A stretch of DNA of 64,000 nucleotides from Streptomyces sp. AP-93. GTDB lineage: Bacteria; Actinomycetota; Actinomycetes; Streptomycetales; Streptomycetaceae. Shown piece by piece: positions 19,926 through 29,027 of the stretch. Positions within the stretch are counted from its first letter, which is position 1. Each line of letters begins with the position of its first letter. The position numbers and the translations under genes are program-made. The stretch is taken from positions 1-64,000 of the forward strand of contig NZ_JALGBX010000005.1 of assembly GCF_022808175.1 (NCBI RefSeq). Direction: 5' to 3'. The notes beneath the pieces were generated by a model. It had not been told where the DNA came from, made no database searches, and was given only the letters and a program-made list of their open reading frames with translations.

Positions 19926-20036
19926 TTACATCGGGTCGGGGAAGATGTCGCTAATGCTCCAGGCGACGCTGAAGCAGGGGAAGTATTCGGCCTCCGGCTC
20001 GGTGTCCAGTGCCTGGAGCGCGAGGATCTGGCTCAT
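19926..20036 (-). CDS. Candidate class III lanthipeptide precursor peptide
   Basis: This 36-residue ORF starts at an ATG preceded by GTGGAGAG with six bases spacing and ends with TAA. Residues 4-8 are ILALQ, followed by ALDTEPE. This is the leader motif (ILxLQ, then acidic) recognised by class III synthetases. The C-terminal part contains Cys21, Ser23, Ser27 and Ser29 (CFSVAWSIS) and ends IFPDPM. It lies 86 bases downstream of the LanKC gene on the same strand. Known labionin peptides have the order Ser-Ser-Cys; here the only Cys precedes all three Ser residues, so the ring topology would differ. The gene is short, but the leader and context make it convincing. Confidence 0.75.
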   Translation of the reverse strand: MSQILALQALDTEPEAEYFPCFSVAWSISDIFPDPM

Positions 20037-20122
20037 GGATGCTCTCCACTTTCTTGTCGGGGTCGTGTGGGTTGGTCACTGCATACCTCGGCACGGAGTT
20101 GCTGGCCGCCGTGCCCAGGCGG

Positions 20123-22735
20123 TCATGGGACGCCCGCCCGGCGCCGTCCGTCGGACGCCGGGATCAGGGGACGCGCGTGGTGGGGCTCCGTCAGGAGCGG
20201 CCCGGCCAGCAGGCGCTGGAGGACCAGCAGGACACCGGCCCCGCCACTGGACAGGTCGGCGGTGAACCGCTGCGAACCCGCTCCGAGGAAACGGACACCG
20301 CGCCGGTACGGGACGGCGTACTTCAGCAAGCCGGTTGCGGCGCGCACCGCGTCCCTGCGGGCGGCGTCCGTGCCGGTGAGCTCGGCGTGCTCGGTCAGGA
20401 ACCAGGTCAGTCCGGCCAGCCCCCGGTACAGGCCCGCCTCCTTCGTGGCGCAGGAGACCCGGATGCCGGCGACCAGCCTCGGCAGCGCAGCGGCGCAGCG
20501 TTCGTCCGGAACGGTGGCCACGTAGCGGGTGAGTGCTGCCGCGACACCGGCCGCGCCCGTGGCCAGGTACGGCATGGCACGGGTGAGCCGCGCGGTGTCG
20601 GAGACGGACAAGGCCCCGTCGTCCAGCGGAAAGGTCCGGTCCAGCTCCTGGTGGAGCAGCAGGCGGCCCGCCTCCAGGTAGCGGGCCTCGTCGGTGGCGC
20701 GGGCCAGGCGGTGGAGGAAGAGGGCGACCCCCGAGCGGCCGTGCAGCAGGCCGCGGGCGTCGTGCTCGCCGAGGGTGGCCGGCAGGTCGGGGGTGCGCAG
20801 CAGACCCTCCCCTGCCGCGGCGGCCCGCTCCAGGTGACTGCTCTCCCCGGTCAGCCGGTGCAGGGCCAGCCAGCCCAGGCCGACCCCGGCCCGCCCGCCG
20901 GCCAGCGTGCCGCAGGAAGCGGTGAGCGGGTGGTCGTCGGCGTCCCGGAGCAGGTCGACGGCCTCGTCCTGCAGGCCGAGGCCGGCCAGTACCCGGGCGA
21001 TGCCGGCCGAGCCGACGAGCAGGCCGGGGGGCAGCGCGTCGCGCTGCGCCAGCGTCTCGCGGCGCAGCCGTTCGCGGATCTCCTCCGGCACCGCCGCCCC
21101 GGCGCGGTGCAGGGCGTGCACCACCCCGGCCGTGCCGTAGGCCAGGCACACGTTGTTGGTACGGAACGCCTCGGGCGAAGGCGGGAAGACCCACTCCGGA
21201 CGGTCGGCGTCAGCCATCTCCAGCAGCCCAGCGGCCACCTCCCCGGCCAGCCGGGTGAGGCAGCCGCGCGGGTCGGCGTCCAACTCGGCGGGCGAGGGCA
21301 GGCGGTCGGGATCGGCCTGGCCCTCCGTGACGTGGAAGGCGATGGCCCGCTGCCACAGGTCCTGCGGCGGAGCCGCGTCCGCCAGGTCATGGCGCAGCAG
21401 TGCGAGGTTGGCGGGTGCGTGTTCGGCGATCTCGTTGAAGGGCGCCAGGAAGGCGAACGCCACTGCGGCCATGCCGTACCGGTCCTGTAACAGCGGATCG
21501 GTGTCGGCCCGCAGCACGCCGGGCGGCGGCGTGAATCCCGGGGTGCCCATCCCGGAGGGCGCCGCGGACAGCGCCGAGGCCGCCTCGAAGTCCACCAGCC
21601 GAACCCCGCCCGAAGGCGTGACCATGACATTGCCCAGGCTGAGGTCACCGAACCGGTAGCCGGCGGCGTGCAGCCGCTCGAGCGAGGCGTCCAGCGCGGC
21701 CAGCAGGCGCCGGCACGCCTCGTAGTACGCGGCGACGGACTCGGTCGTGCGGTCGGCGCGGGCCAGCGGCGAGGACCGGCTCAGCCAGCCCACCAGCGAC
21801 TGCCCGGCGACGTACTCGGTGACGAGGAAGTCGTGCTCCCACTCCGTGAAGTGCTCCAGCGGCTCCGGGCCCACCCCGGGGGCGGCCGCGTGCAGCTCGC
21901 GGAGCACGCGGTGCTCGTGCCCCAGCCGCTGCTGCGCGTCGGTCCCGTCGAAGACCAGGCCGTTGTGGGCGCGGGCCTCCTTGACGAAGACGGTGCGGCC
22001 GGTCCGCCGGTCCCGGGCCTGGTAAGTGCCGCCGGCGTTGCTCAGGCGCACCGCGCGGGTCACCTCGTAGTCGCGGATCAGGATCGGGCCCGTGTGCGGC
22101 TGTTCCTCCTGCTCGACGAAGGGGTCCGCGATCCCTGCGGGCAGGTGGAAGGCGGGCAGCCGCAGGTCCACGACCTCGCGGCCGGAGCCGTCCAGGACCA
22201 GCCCCTCCCGGGTGCCGTCGGCCCGCAGCCGGCTACGGGTCGCACCGAAGGAGCCGTAGCGGTAGTGGACCGTCTGCGAGTCGCGAAAGCGGCGGTCGGT
22301 GAGGACGTACGGCCCCACCTCCCCGTCGAGCGCGTCGCGCAGGCGGTCCAGCAGCCGGCGGGCGGTCGCCGTGTCCGGCGGGTACACGGCGCAGAACTTG
22401 CCCGCCTGGGCCCGCCCGGCGTGCTTGTGATGGAGGAACAGGAAGAAGAGCCGGGCGCTCAGGTGCTTGAACGGCACGCCTTCGGAGAAGCAGATCCCGG
22501 CGACCGTGTCGAGCACGTGCTGCGCCCGGTCCAGCCGCGCCGACACGTGGATCTTCCAGCCCTGTTCGGCGAGCCCGGTCCGCGCACTGCCCCAGGCCGT
22601 CCAGATGCCTTGGGCCGTGCCGCACCGTCCCGGCGGCACCTCGCTGGGAGCGAAGCGCGGTCCGGGGTCGGCCACGCTGGGCAGCGGCAGGTAATACTCC
22701 CGGTCCGCGAGCGCTTCGCCTAAGCCTTCGAGCAC
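20123..22735 (-). CDS. Class III lanthipeptide synthetase (LanKC)
   Basis: This 870-residue protein has three parts. Residues 1-210 are the lyase region, with FKHLSARLFFLFLHHKHAGR and GKFCAVYPPD. Residues 215-490 are a kinase-like domain with VKEAR (K252), GDLSLGNV (D364, N369) and VDFEAA (D382). Residues about 520-870 are a LanC-like alpha-toroid with LLHGRSG. The Cys-His zinc ligands of class I, II and IV cyclases (CHG) are absent, as in class III. The enzyme phosphorylates and eliminates Ser/Thr and then cyclises Cys onto the dehydro residues. The GTG start has GAGGAG six bases upstream. No transporter or protease is adjacent. Confidence 0.9.
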   Translation of the reverse strand: MLEGLGEALADREYYLPLPSVADPGPRFAPSEVPPGRCGTAQGIWTAWGSARTGLAEQGWKIHVSARLDRAQHVLDTVAGICFSEGVPFKHLSARLFFLFLHHKHAGRAQAGKFCAVYPPDTATARRLLDRLRDALDGEVGPYVLTDRRFRDSQTVHYRYGSFGATRSRLRADGTREGLVLDGSGREVVDLRLPAFHLPAGIADPFVEQEEQPHTGPILIRDYEVTRAVRLSNAGGTYQARDRRTGRTVFVKEARAHNGLVFDGTDAQQRLGHEHRVLRELHAAAPGVGPEPLEHFTEWEHDFLVTEYVAGQSLVGWLSRSSPLARADRTTESVAAYYEACRRLLAALDASLERLHAAGYRFGDLSLGNVMVTPSGGVRLVDFEAASALSAAPSGMGTPGFTPPPGVLRADTDPLLQDRYGMAAVAFAFLAPFNEIAEHAPANLALLRHDLADAAPPQDLWQRAIAFHVTEGQADPDRLPSPAELDADPRGCLTRLAGEVAAGLLEMADADRPEWVFPPSPEAFRTNNVCLAYGTAGVVHALHRAGAAVPEEIRERLRRETLAQRDALPPGLLVGSAGIARVLAGLGLQDEAVDLLRDADDHPLTASCGTLAGGRAGVGLGWLALHRLTGESSHLERAAAAGEGLLRTPDLPATLGEHDARGLLHGRSGVALFLHRLARATDEARYLEAGRLLLHQELDRTFPLDDGALSVSDTARLTRAMPYLATGAAGVAAALTRYVATVPDERCAAALPRLVAGIRVSCATKEAGLYRGLAGLTWFLTEHAELTGTDAARRDAVRAATGLLKYAVPYRRGVRFLGAGSQRFTADLSSGGAGVLLVLQRLLAGPLLTEPHHARPLIPASDGRRRAGVP

Positions 22736-22956
22736 GGAATCTCCTCGCAGGGTGGTGACGGGCGGTCACGGAGGCCCTGCCAGACGCTGGGACAGGCAGC
22801 TACGGAAACGACTCTTCGGCGGAACGCGGCCGGGAGCAAGGGGGCATGTCGAAGTGTCACCGTCGGCGGTCGAGCCGCGGTGGTGTCCCGGGCTAGGCGC
22901 TGCCCGGCAGATCATGCGACGGTCGGATTGCCGGCATGGTCGGCATCGATTCGAAC

Positions 22957-23283
22957 CTAGGCGCCGGTCGTGCCGTCGAGCAGCTCCCGCAGGATGTCCA
23001 GGTGGCCGTTGTGGCGGGCCGTCTCCTCGGTGAGGTGGAGGAGGATCCAGCGCAGGTCGACGTGGAGGCCGCCCCGGACGGCTCGTTCCGCCCGCTGGTC
23101 CAGGGCTGCCGCGGCGACCAGCTCGCGGTAGCGGGCGCTTTGTTCGGCGTACTCGTCGAGGAGCTGCGCGAGCGGGAAGTCGACGGCGATGCGCATCTCG
23201 CGGTCGGGGTCTTCCTCGGTCCAGGGGCGCGCACTTGGCGTGGGCGGTGTCACGTGTCGAGGCATTTTCCGACGAGTCCGCAC
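22957..23283 (-). CDS. DinB/DUF664-family protein, N-terminally truncated
   Basis: This 108-residue protein matches only the second half of the DUF664/DinB four-helix fold: WTEEDPDREMRI, then LLDEYAEQSARYRELVAAAA and WILLHLTEETARHNGHLDIL. Normal members have about 170 residues and bind metal and mycothiol through His residues in both halves. The first helix and its His are missing here. AGGAGGAGCG stands right before the GTG, so the short form may be expressed, or the ribosome site was captured after a deletion. Function is likely lost. Confidence 0.6.
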   Translation of the reverse strand: MRTRRKMPRHVTPPTPSARPWTEEDPDREMRIAVDFPLAQLLDEYAEQSARYRELVAAAALDQRAERAVRGGLHVDLRWILLHLTEETARHNGHLDILRELLDGTTGA

Positions 23284-23326
23284 CGCTCCGCTCCTCCTGG
23301 CTCGGTCTTCTTCCTTGCCGCGCCCG

Positions 23327-23932
23327 TCAGGGCTTCAGGCCCGCCCGCTTGAGGGCGATCTCGGACAGGTCGGCGATGACTTGCCGGTCGCCGCGGCGCC
23401 AGGCGTCGGCGAGGCCGCCTGCGGGGGTGGGGATCGTGGAGAGGGCGCGCGGCGGTTCGGTGAGGGCGCGCAGGGCGAGCAGGTCGGCGCCTCCGGGTGC
23501 GTCGAGGAGGTCCCGGATGGTGGCGCTGCGACGGATCCAGCGCACGCGCAGGGGAAGCCACAGCAGCAGGATGAAGGCCACGGGAAGGATGATCAGCGCG
23601 AGCGCGGCCAGGGTGGCCACCTGGCTGACGACGTCCTGCAGTGACTGCCCCGCGTCGGCGAGTCCGATGCCGGCGTCGGCCGCGGACCGGAACGGTTTCC
23701 TCAGGAGGTCGCCGACGAGTGGCACGCCGGAGGCAGTGTCGCCGGCTTCGGTGAGGGCGCTGGCGAGGCTTTCGCCGGAGCTCTCGACCTTACGTCCGGG
23801 TTCGGCCAGCTGCATGATCGCGCCGTGGACGGTCAGGGCGAACTTCACCGTGGCGGCGATCAGCAGTACGGCGATCAGGTCCGCAAGGATCTGCCGGTTC
23901 CGCCGTGCCGGGGTCTGGGCGTAGAGACGCAT
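23327..23932 (-). CDS. Two-TM membrane protein of unknown function
   Basis: This 201-residue protein starts at an ATG with AGGAG seven bases upstream. It has a hydrophobic segment near 18-40 (ADLIAVLLIAATVKFAL) and another near 110-140 (LAALALIILPVAFILLLWLP). Between them is an extracytoplasmic stretch with LASALTEAGDTASGVPLVGD. The C-terminal cytoplasmic tail ends DLSEIALKRAGLKP. This matches a common streptomycete hypothetical membrane protein. No enzymatic motif is visible and the neighbours do not suggest a role. Confidence 0.75.
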   Translation of the reverse strand: MRLYAQTPARRNRQILADLIAVLLIAATVKFALTVHGAIMQLAEPGRKVESSGESLASALTEAGDTASGVPLVGDLLRKPFRSAADAGIGLADAGQSLQDVVSQVATLAALALIILPVAFILLLWLPLRVRWIRRSATIRDLLDAPGGADLLALRALTEPPRALSTIPTPAGGLADAWRRGDRQVIADLSEIALKRAGLKP

Positions 23933-24171
23933 GGGCTGCTCCTGCTCCTGTTCCGGTGCTGGTGGCACGGGTCGGCCGTCACTCGACCGTATGCCGGACT
24001 CGCCCGCCAGGTGGTGTCCGTCGCTATGCGGCCGCGACACGTTGCCGGGTTGGCGCAGTGCCGATGCCGCGACGCCACCGGCGGACCCGTGCGTCCCGGC
24101 TCGTCCGGACGCCGTTTCCCTCTCGCGGCGGCCGCGGCAGGACACGGTGGTATGCCGGCGAGGGAAGGGGC

Positions 24172-24672
24172 GTGCGTTACTGCGCCACCCACAACCAGCA
24201 GTGGAGCGACAGCGGAAAGGACGACAGCGCGCTCAAGCCGATACGCGGATGGAAGCCACAGGCGGAGTGGGGCCGGATCTGCCGTTACCGGGACTGCCAG
24301 GAACCTCCCCACTCACGCGGCCTGCGCCCCACGCACTACGGCAGAGGGATCTCCCAGTTCGCTCGTGACGCCATCCTCGCCCTCCCAAATGGCGTGTGCC
24401 TCTGCGGCACATCCGACCCGGGGGAGCGAGGATGGCATCTCGACGTGCTTGAAGAGTGGTCCCACCCGACGCCTTGCATTCCACGGCACGGTCGATTCGC
24501 CAGAGGTCACAGCAACCTATGCCCTCACCAGCGACGCGACTCAGCCATCATCCTGAGTGGACCACCGCTTCCTGAGCCCGCTGCGAGTGCAGCGGATGCT
24601 GCCCTGGATCCCGGATCTCCAGCCGCCGAGCCCACGCCGCATCCGCGGGGCGGCACTGGTACGAGTCTGTGA
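24172..24672 (+). CDS. HNH/endonuclease VII-like ORF, possibly degenerate
   Basis: A GTG at 24172 with GAGGGAAGGGG upstream opens a 166-residue frame. It begins RYCATHNQQW and has a Cys/His-rich stretch CRYRDCQEPPHSRGLRPTHY, then CLCGTSDPGERGWHLD and CPHQRR. The order of zinc-type pairs resembles actinobacterial recombination-endonuclease VII proteins. The usual HNH core (DHDH...C-HRCN) is not intact, and the C-terminal 50 residues look like nonsense. It may be a decayed copy or a distant small zinc protein. Confidence 0.4.
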   Translation: MRYCATHNQQWSDSGKDDSALKPIRGWKPQAEWGRICRYRDCQEPPHSRGLRPTHYGRGISQFARDAILALPNGVCLCGTSDPGERGWHLDVLEEWSHPTPCIPRHGRFARGHSNLCPHQRRDSAIILSGPPLPEPAASAADAALDPGSPAAEPTPHPRGGTGTSL

Positions 24673-24735
24673 TCGGGTGACCTGATCCCTGGACCTGACG
24701 ACCGGTAGGTCACCGAACGTGGTCTCCGGGGGCGT

Positions 24736-24909
24736 ACTTCTTCCAGGTTCTCCCGCTTGAGCGGCGACTGCCTCGGTGCGGACGGCGTGGTAGCCGAGCA
24801 TCCCGGCGACAACCGAGGGCGGGGCCTGAAGGACGAGCTGTTGCAGGGTCGCGATCCGGCCGTGAAGAGTGGGGATGCCCGCGACGGCGAGCCGCCTCCG
24901 GAACCGACT
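24736..24909 (-). pseudogene. Integrase/transposon-protein-like tail, remnant
   Basis: The frame reads RRLAVAGIPTLHGRIATLQQ, then LVLQAPPSVVAGMLGYHAV, resembling the tail of actinobacterial recombinase-type proteins found on mobile elements (LRQLVLQAPAPVVAxxLGYH). No full gene surrounds it. The rest of the gap from 24673 to 24983 shows nothing else recognisable. The family match is from memory and tentative. Confidence 0.35.
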
Positions 24910-24983
24910 CCTACCGCCTCGCGACCACCCGCGCCCGCGCCGAACAGCTAAGGAACTCCTCAGGACGGGCCGACTGCCGACAA

Positions 24984-25248
24984 CCTACTCTTCGCGCAGG
25001 AATTCCCGCAGGTCAGCGGCTACGGCCGTCATCCCCTCACCGGCCTCGATCACGGTCGTCACGGTGCAGTTCCAGTCGCCGGGGAAGAAGCCGGAGCGCA
25101 GGGTCCAGCCCAGATACACATGACCGCCCGAGCCGAACGTCGCCGTGAGCACGCCCATGCGGTGTGGGATGCGGCGCCGACGCTCGTCCAGGGTGTATGC
25201 GAGGTCCGCAGCAATTGCGTTGTCGAAAGGGCCGATGTCCCAGGCTCC
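24984..25248 (-). pseudogene. Chimeric remnant: DUF4259 N-terminus joined to another protein tail
   Basis: The frame starts GAWDIGPFDNAIAADLAYTL, the hallmark N-terminus of DUF4259 proteins, but the Met codon that should precede GAWD is TCG. After about 25 residues the family sequence stops. The frame continues as RMGVLTATFGSGGHVYLGW and ends VAADLREFLREE with TAG. This looks like two gene ends fused by a deletion, with the start lost. Confidence 0.5.
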
Positions 25249-25435
25249 CGAGTGATCTCCTCGCGTCGAAGTCCGGGGATCCTCGGTTCTCCTGTACCCG
25301 GCCGCGGCCCGGTCGGCCTTCGGTGTTCCGCCTGGTCAACAGGGGTCGGCCGTGACAGGCCTGTCCGAGGCTGACCGTACAGTTTGACGCCCATGTGGAC
25401 GTCCACATCGGGGAAATCGCTTCGGGGGGAACGAA

Positions 25436-28400
25436 ATGCTCAATTCCGCGCGTTCGCGCGCAGGGTCCAGATCCGCGAGACGGCTGCTGGTACCCGCTCT
25501 GCTGGCGGCGCTGTTGGTGCCCGCCATCCCGGCCGGGAACGCGTTCGCCGCGACGCCGTCGGCCACCGCGCCCACGAGCGCCGCGCCCACGAGCGCGGCA
25601 CCCGCACACGCGCCCGCGGCGCAGGCTGAACCGGTGCAGCGCCCGGCGAGCCCGGTCCGCGCGGGCAAGGCCGCAGAGCAGGCGCCGGTACCGGCAGGTT
25701 CGGCCGCCGAACCCTGTGCGCCGCTCGCGCTCGCGCCGCTCGGCGATCCGGGCGGCGCGGTCGGCAGTGCCACGATCGCGCCCCAGGGCACGGGCTGCTT
25801 CGAGGTCGTCGTGACGAAGCCGGGCATGCACCGGCTCCTCGTCTCCGATCAGTACGCCTCCGCTTCGCTGAGTTCCGGTGGGAGCAATGTCGTTTGCGGG
25901 GACCCGTGGGACGGCTCGTGGTGCGAGCTCGCGGCCGGGACGTACACGCTCTCGGTCTACAACAGCCACTGGGAGCCCATCACGAACCGGGTCTCCCTCG
26001 TCCCGCTGATGGCAGCCCCCGGATGCCCGGCCGTGGTCGGCACCAGCTACGACTCCGCCCCGGCCACGGGGATCGCCGCGGACCGCCTGGGCATTGTCTG
26101 CCACGCGTTCACCGCCGCTCCCGGCGAGCGGATCACCGCCGGCTTCCAGCTTGCCGAGTACGGAGACTTCGGGCACTGGATCACCGACGACACCGGCAAG
26201 CGCATCTGCGACAGCGCCGACTGCGTCCTGCCCGCAGGGGTGGGAGGCTACCGCGTCCTCGCCGAGGTCCAGCGCCCCAGCGCAGGCTTCCCCGCCGCGT
26301 ACACCCTGAAAGTCCGGCGTCTGTCGAACCCGGCGGGCTGTGCTCCCGTCGCCATGACCGCGTACGGCTCCGCGCCGGCGCAGGCCGCCCCGCAGACCGG
26401 GTGCAGGACGTTCACCCCGGCCGTGACCGGCCGCTACAACGCCCACGGCATCGACGCGCAGGGCGGGGTCTCCGGCATCGCGGTGTACGCGGCGGACGGC
26501 TCCACCGTCTGCGCGGACGGGCGGGACTGCTCGCTCGCCGCCGGCGTCCCGTACACGCTGCTCACGGACGTCGCCGTGCGGATCCTGTCCCGCACCGCCA
26601 CGGCGGGCTGTGAGAACGGGGTCGCGCTCGCGCGCGACCACAAGGGCACGTCCGCCGTCCCCGGTGAGGTCGACTGCCTGAACCTGCCGGTACCCCAAGG
26701 CGCCCACGTCGCCGTCCTGTCCGACGGTGCCGCGTCCATCACCGTCGTCGACGCCAAGGGGGACGCCTTCTGTGAGGACAAGCTGACGGACGGCACCTGC
26801 GTCCTGGGCGGCACCGCTCCGTACCGCGCCCTCGTCTCTAAGATCGACCCGTCCGACGAGGATGACGCCTACCGTCTCGTCGTGCACCGCACGGACGCGC
26901 CGAGTGCCTGCCGCACCTTCCTGCCCGGCGACTTCACGGGGAAGCCGGTCCGGATGAGCGTGAAGACCAGCACGGAGGTCTTCGCCGACTGCCTGTCCAT
27001 TGCGGCCGGCAACCACTCCGCCCGCGAACTCTTCCAGATCCAGCGGGTCTCGGGCGACTCGAACGCCTTGGTCAGCGTCCTCGACGAGAAGGGCAAGCCC
27101 GTCTGCACCATCAGCGTGGTCTACGGCTCCTTCTCCTCGTGCGCCCTGACGGCCAAGGCAGCGCACACCGTCCTCGTCCGGAGCCGGAACCTGCCGGCCG
27201 AGTTCGCCCTGACCCGCCTCGACGTCACCGCCACCGCGCGCGGCTGCGTCCCGACCGCGGCCGCAGCGGTGGGCGGCCCGTCCACCGGAGGCGTACCGGC
27301 CACACCCGGCACGTTCCTGTGCCACCAGGTGACCACGGCCGACGCTGCGGACACCCTGCACCTGAACGCCCGTGACGCGCAGGGCACCGCCCGGCTCCTG
27401 GCGTACGAGGCGAACGGCGAAGTCGTCTGCGACTACTACGCCGCGGGCTGCGCCGTCACCGGCTCCACCCGCTACCAGGTCCTCGTCCAGGTCCCGGAGG
27501 GCAAGACCGCCGCACCCGCCTACCGGCTGGACGCACTGCGCATCGGCACGGCGGCCGGGCCCGCACCCGAATGCGTCGAGATCCCGAACGTCAGCTACGG
27601 GTTCGGGCCGCTGACCGCCACCCTGAGCGAAAAGAAGACGGCGATCTGCGCCGTGCTCCCGACGGCGACGAGCGACAGGTTCGACCTGAAGTTCACGCCC
27701 GCCGGAACCTTCGAGCAGTCGCCGACACCTTGGATGTACGACCGGTCAGATCTGAAGAACGGCTGCTGGGCTCACGCCTGTTCTCTCCCGAACGGCTCCC
27801 CGAAGGGCTCCCGGCCGAGCACACTCGTGATCGGCCTGCCGGAGAAGCCCGCACAGGCCTCCACCGCGGTACGTGTCTACGCGACGTGCGCCGCATTCCT
27901 CTGCGGTCCCGACGAGCGGACCGTCGCTACGGTGGGTCCGTCCACGGTCGGCCGGGGCAAGGTCACCATGACCGTCACGGGCAGCGCACTGCGCGAGGAC
28001 ACCGTGGTCGAGGTGCACAACGGCAGCTTCGGGGTCCGCTCGACGAGCCCCTCCGTCGCTCCCGACCGGCGTCGCATGACGGTCGCCCTGGACCTCACGA
28101 ACGCCCCGCTCGGCCCGCTGTCCGTGAACGTGTTCGCGCACGGCGTGGCGTACGGCATGGCATCGGTCACCGTTGTCGCTCCGATCCGTTCCACTGCCGC
28201 GCCCACCGTCACCGGCACCGCGGTCGTCGGTGGCACGGTCAAGGCGACGATCGGCTCCTGGTTGCCGGTCGCCGACGCCCACACCTACAGGTGGTACGCC
28301 GACGGCAAGTCGATCTCGGGCGCCACGGCCTCGTCGTACACCCTGCCCTCCGCGCTCCAGGGCAAGCAGCTCACCGTGGTCGTCACCGCCCGCAAGGCCG

Positions 28401-28723
28401 GGCACCCGGCGGTGAAGGCCACCAGCGCCGCCGTGCTCGTCAAGGGAGCCGCACCCAAGGCGACGAAAGCCCCATCCATCACGGGAACGGCCAAGGTCGG
28501 GAGCGTGCTGACCGCGAACCGCGGGACGTGGACTCCCACACCGACCTCGTACACCTACAAGTGGTACGCGGACGGCAAGCTGATCACCGGTGCGACCCGG
28601 ACCACCTTCACCCTGACCAGTGCCCAGCGCGGGAAGCGCATCACCGTGAAGGTGACGGCCTACCGGACCGGTCACCTGTCCGGCACCGCGACGAGCGGTG
28701 CGAGGGGGCCGGTCGCCGGCTGA
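25436..28723 (+). CDS. Large secreted Cys-rich repeat protein with two Ig-like C-terminal domains
   Basis: This 1095-residue protein has a signal peptide (core LLVPALLAALLVPAIPAGNAFA), then an Ala/Pro/Thr linker (about 38-100). At least six beta-rich modules of about 115 residues follow, each with Cys near its start, a CxxF/CLxL type Cys, and a GxxxC...C pair (for example KRICDSADCVLPAG and STVCADGRDCSLAAG). Residues about 915-1090 are two Ig-like domains with HTYRWYADGKSISGAT and YTYKWYADGKLITGAT, as in many secreted actinobacterial proteins. GGGGGAAC precedes the ATG. No enzyme motif is visible; adhesion or surface coating is possible. A terminator follows at 28743. Confidence 0.8.
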   Translation: MLNSARSRAGSRSARRLLVPALLAALLVPAIPAGNAFAATPSATAPTSAAPTSAAPAHAPAAQAEPVQRPASPVRAGKAAEQAPVPAGSAAEPCAPLALAPLGDPGGAVGSATIAPQGTGCFEVVVTKPGMHRLLVSDQYASASLSSGGSNVVCGDPWDGSWCELAAGTYTLSVYNSHWEPITNRVSLVPLMAAPGCPAVVGTSYDSAPATGIAADRLGIVCHAFTAAPGERITAGFQLAEYGDFGHWITDDTGKRICDSADCVLPAGVGGYRVLAEVQRPSAGFPAAYTLKVRRLSNPAGCAPVAMTAYGSAPAQAAPQTGCRTFTPAVTGRYNAHGIDAQGGVSGIAVYAADGSTVCADGRDCSLAAGVPYTLLTDVAVRILSRTATAGCENGVALARDHKGTSAVPGEVDCLNLPVPQGAHVAVLSDGAASITVVDAKGDAFCEDKLTDGTCVLGGTAPYRALVSKIDPSDEDDAYRLVVHRTDAPSACRTFLPGDFTGKPVRMSVKTSTEVFADCLSIAAGNHSARELFQIQRVSGDSNALVSVLDEKGKPVCTISVVYGSFSSCALTAKAAHTVLVRSRNLPAEFALTRLDVTATARGCVPTAAAAVGGPSTGGVPATPGTFLCHQVTTADAADTLHLNARDAQGTARLLAYEANGEVVCDYYAAGCAVTGSTRYQVLVQVPEGKTAAPAYRLDALRIGTAAGPAPECVEIPNVSYGFGPLTATLSEKKTAICAVLPTATSDRFDLKFTPAGTFEQSPTPWMYDRSDLKNGCWAHACSLPNGSPKGSRPSTLVIGLPEKPAQASTAVRVYATCAAFLCGPDERTVATVGPSTVGRGKVTMTVTGSALREDTVVEVHNGSFGVRSTSPSVAPDRRRMTVALDLTNAPLGPLSVNVFAHGVAYGMASVTVVAPIRSTAAPTVTGTAVVGGTVKATIGSWLPVADAHTYRWYADGKSISGATASSYTLPSALQGKQLTVVVTARKAGHPAVKATSAAVLVKGAAPKATKAPSITGTAKVGSVLTANRGTWTPTPTSYTYKWYADGKLITGATRTTFTLTSAQRGKRITVKVTAYRTGHLSGTATSGARGPVAG

Positions 28724-28742
28724 CCCGCCCGCTCGACGCGAC

Positions 28743-28782
28743 AGCCCCCGTGGCGGCCACACGGCCGGCCCGGGGGCTTTTG
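28743..28782 (+). terminator. Rho-independent terminator
   Basis: AGCCCCCG (28743-28750) pairs with CGGGGGCT (28771-28778), followed by TTTT. It lies 20 bases after the stop of the large secreted protein. Confidence 0.75.
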
Positions 28783-28893
28783 CGTACGGTGCTTCGCGCG
28801 GTGACCCCCCCCCAGAGGGGGGAGGGGGCATCGCCGAGGGGAGCCCCAAAAGGGGCCATGGGATGATCTTGAACCCCTGAGAGCCCCGTCAGC

Positions 28894-29001
28894 CCGGCGA
28901 CGGGCGGAGGGGTCGCGCTGCGCGACGTGCCGGGCGACCGCGTCGACGCCGGGACGGGCGTACCGCTCCAGGGAGCGGACGGAGGCGTGCCGGGAGCGGG
29001 C
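28894..29001 (-). pseudogene. C-terminal remnant of a tyrosine recombinase
   Basis: The frame reads SRHASVRSLERYARPGVDAV, then ARHVAQRDPSARRR. This is the end of phage-type integrases, where RHxSVRSLERYARPG contains the catalytic Tyr. Catalytic Arg and His boxes are absent upstream because another gene begins there. It is evidence of a past integration event. Confidence 0.6.
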
Positions 29002-29027
29002 CGTCCGCGAATGGTTCGGCCAACGCC

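Noticed and set aside
25037..27361. 774-residue minus-strand open frame
   Set aside because: It overlaps the intact secreted repeat protein, has no motif, and is rich in Gly/Arg/Asp as expected for a shadow frame.
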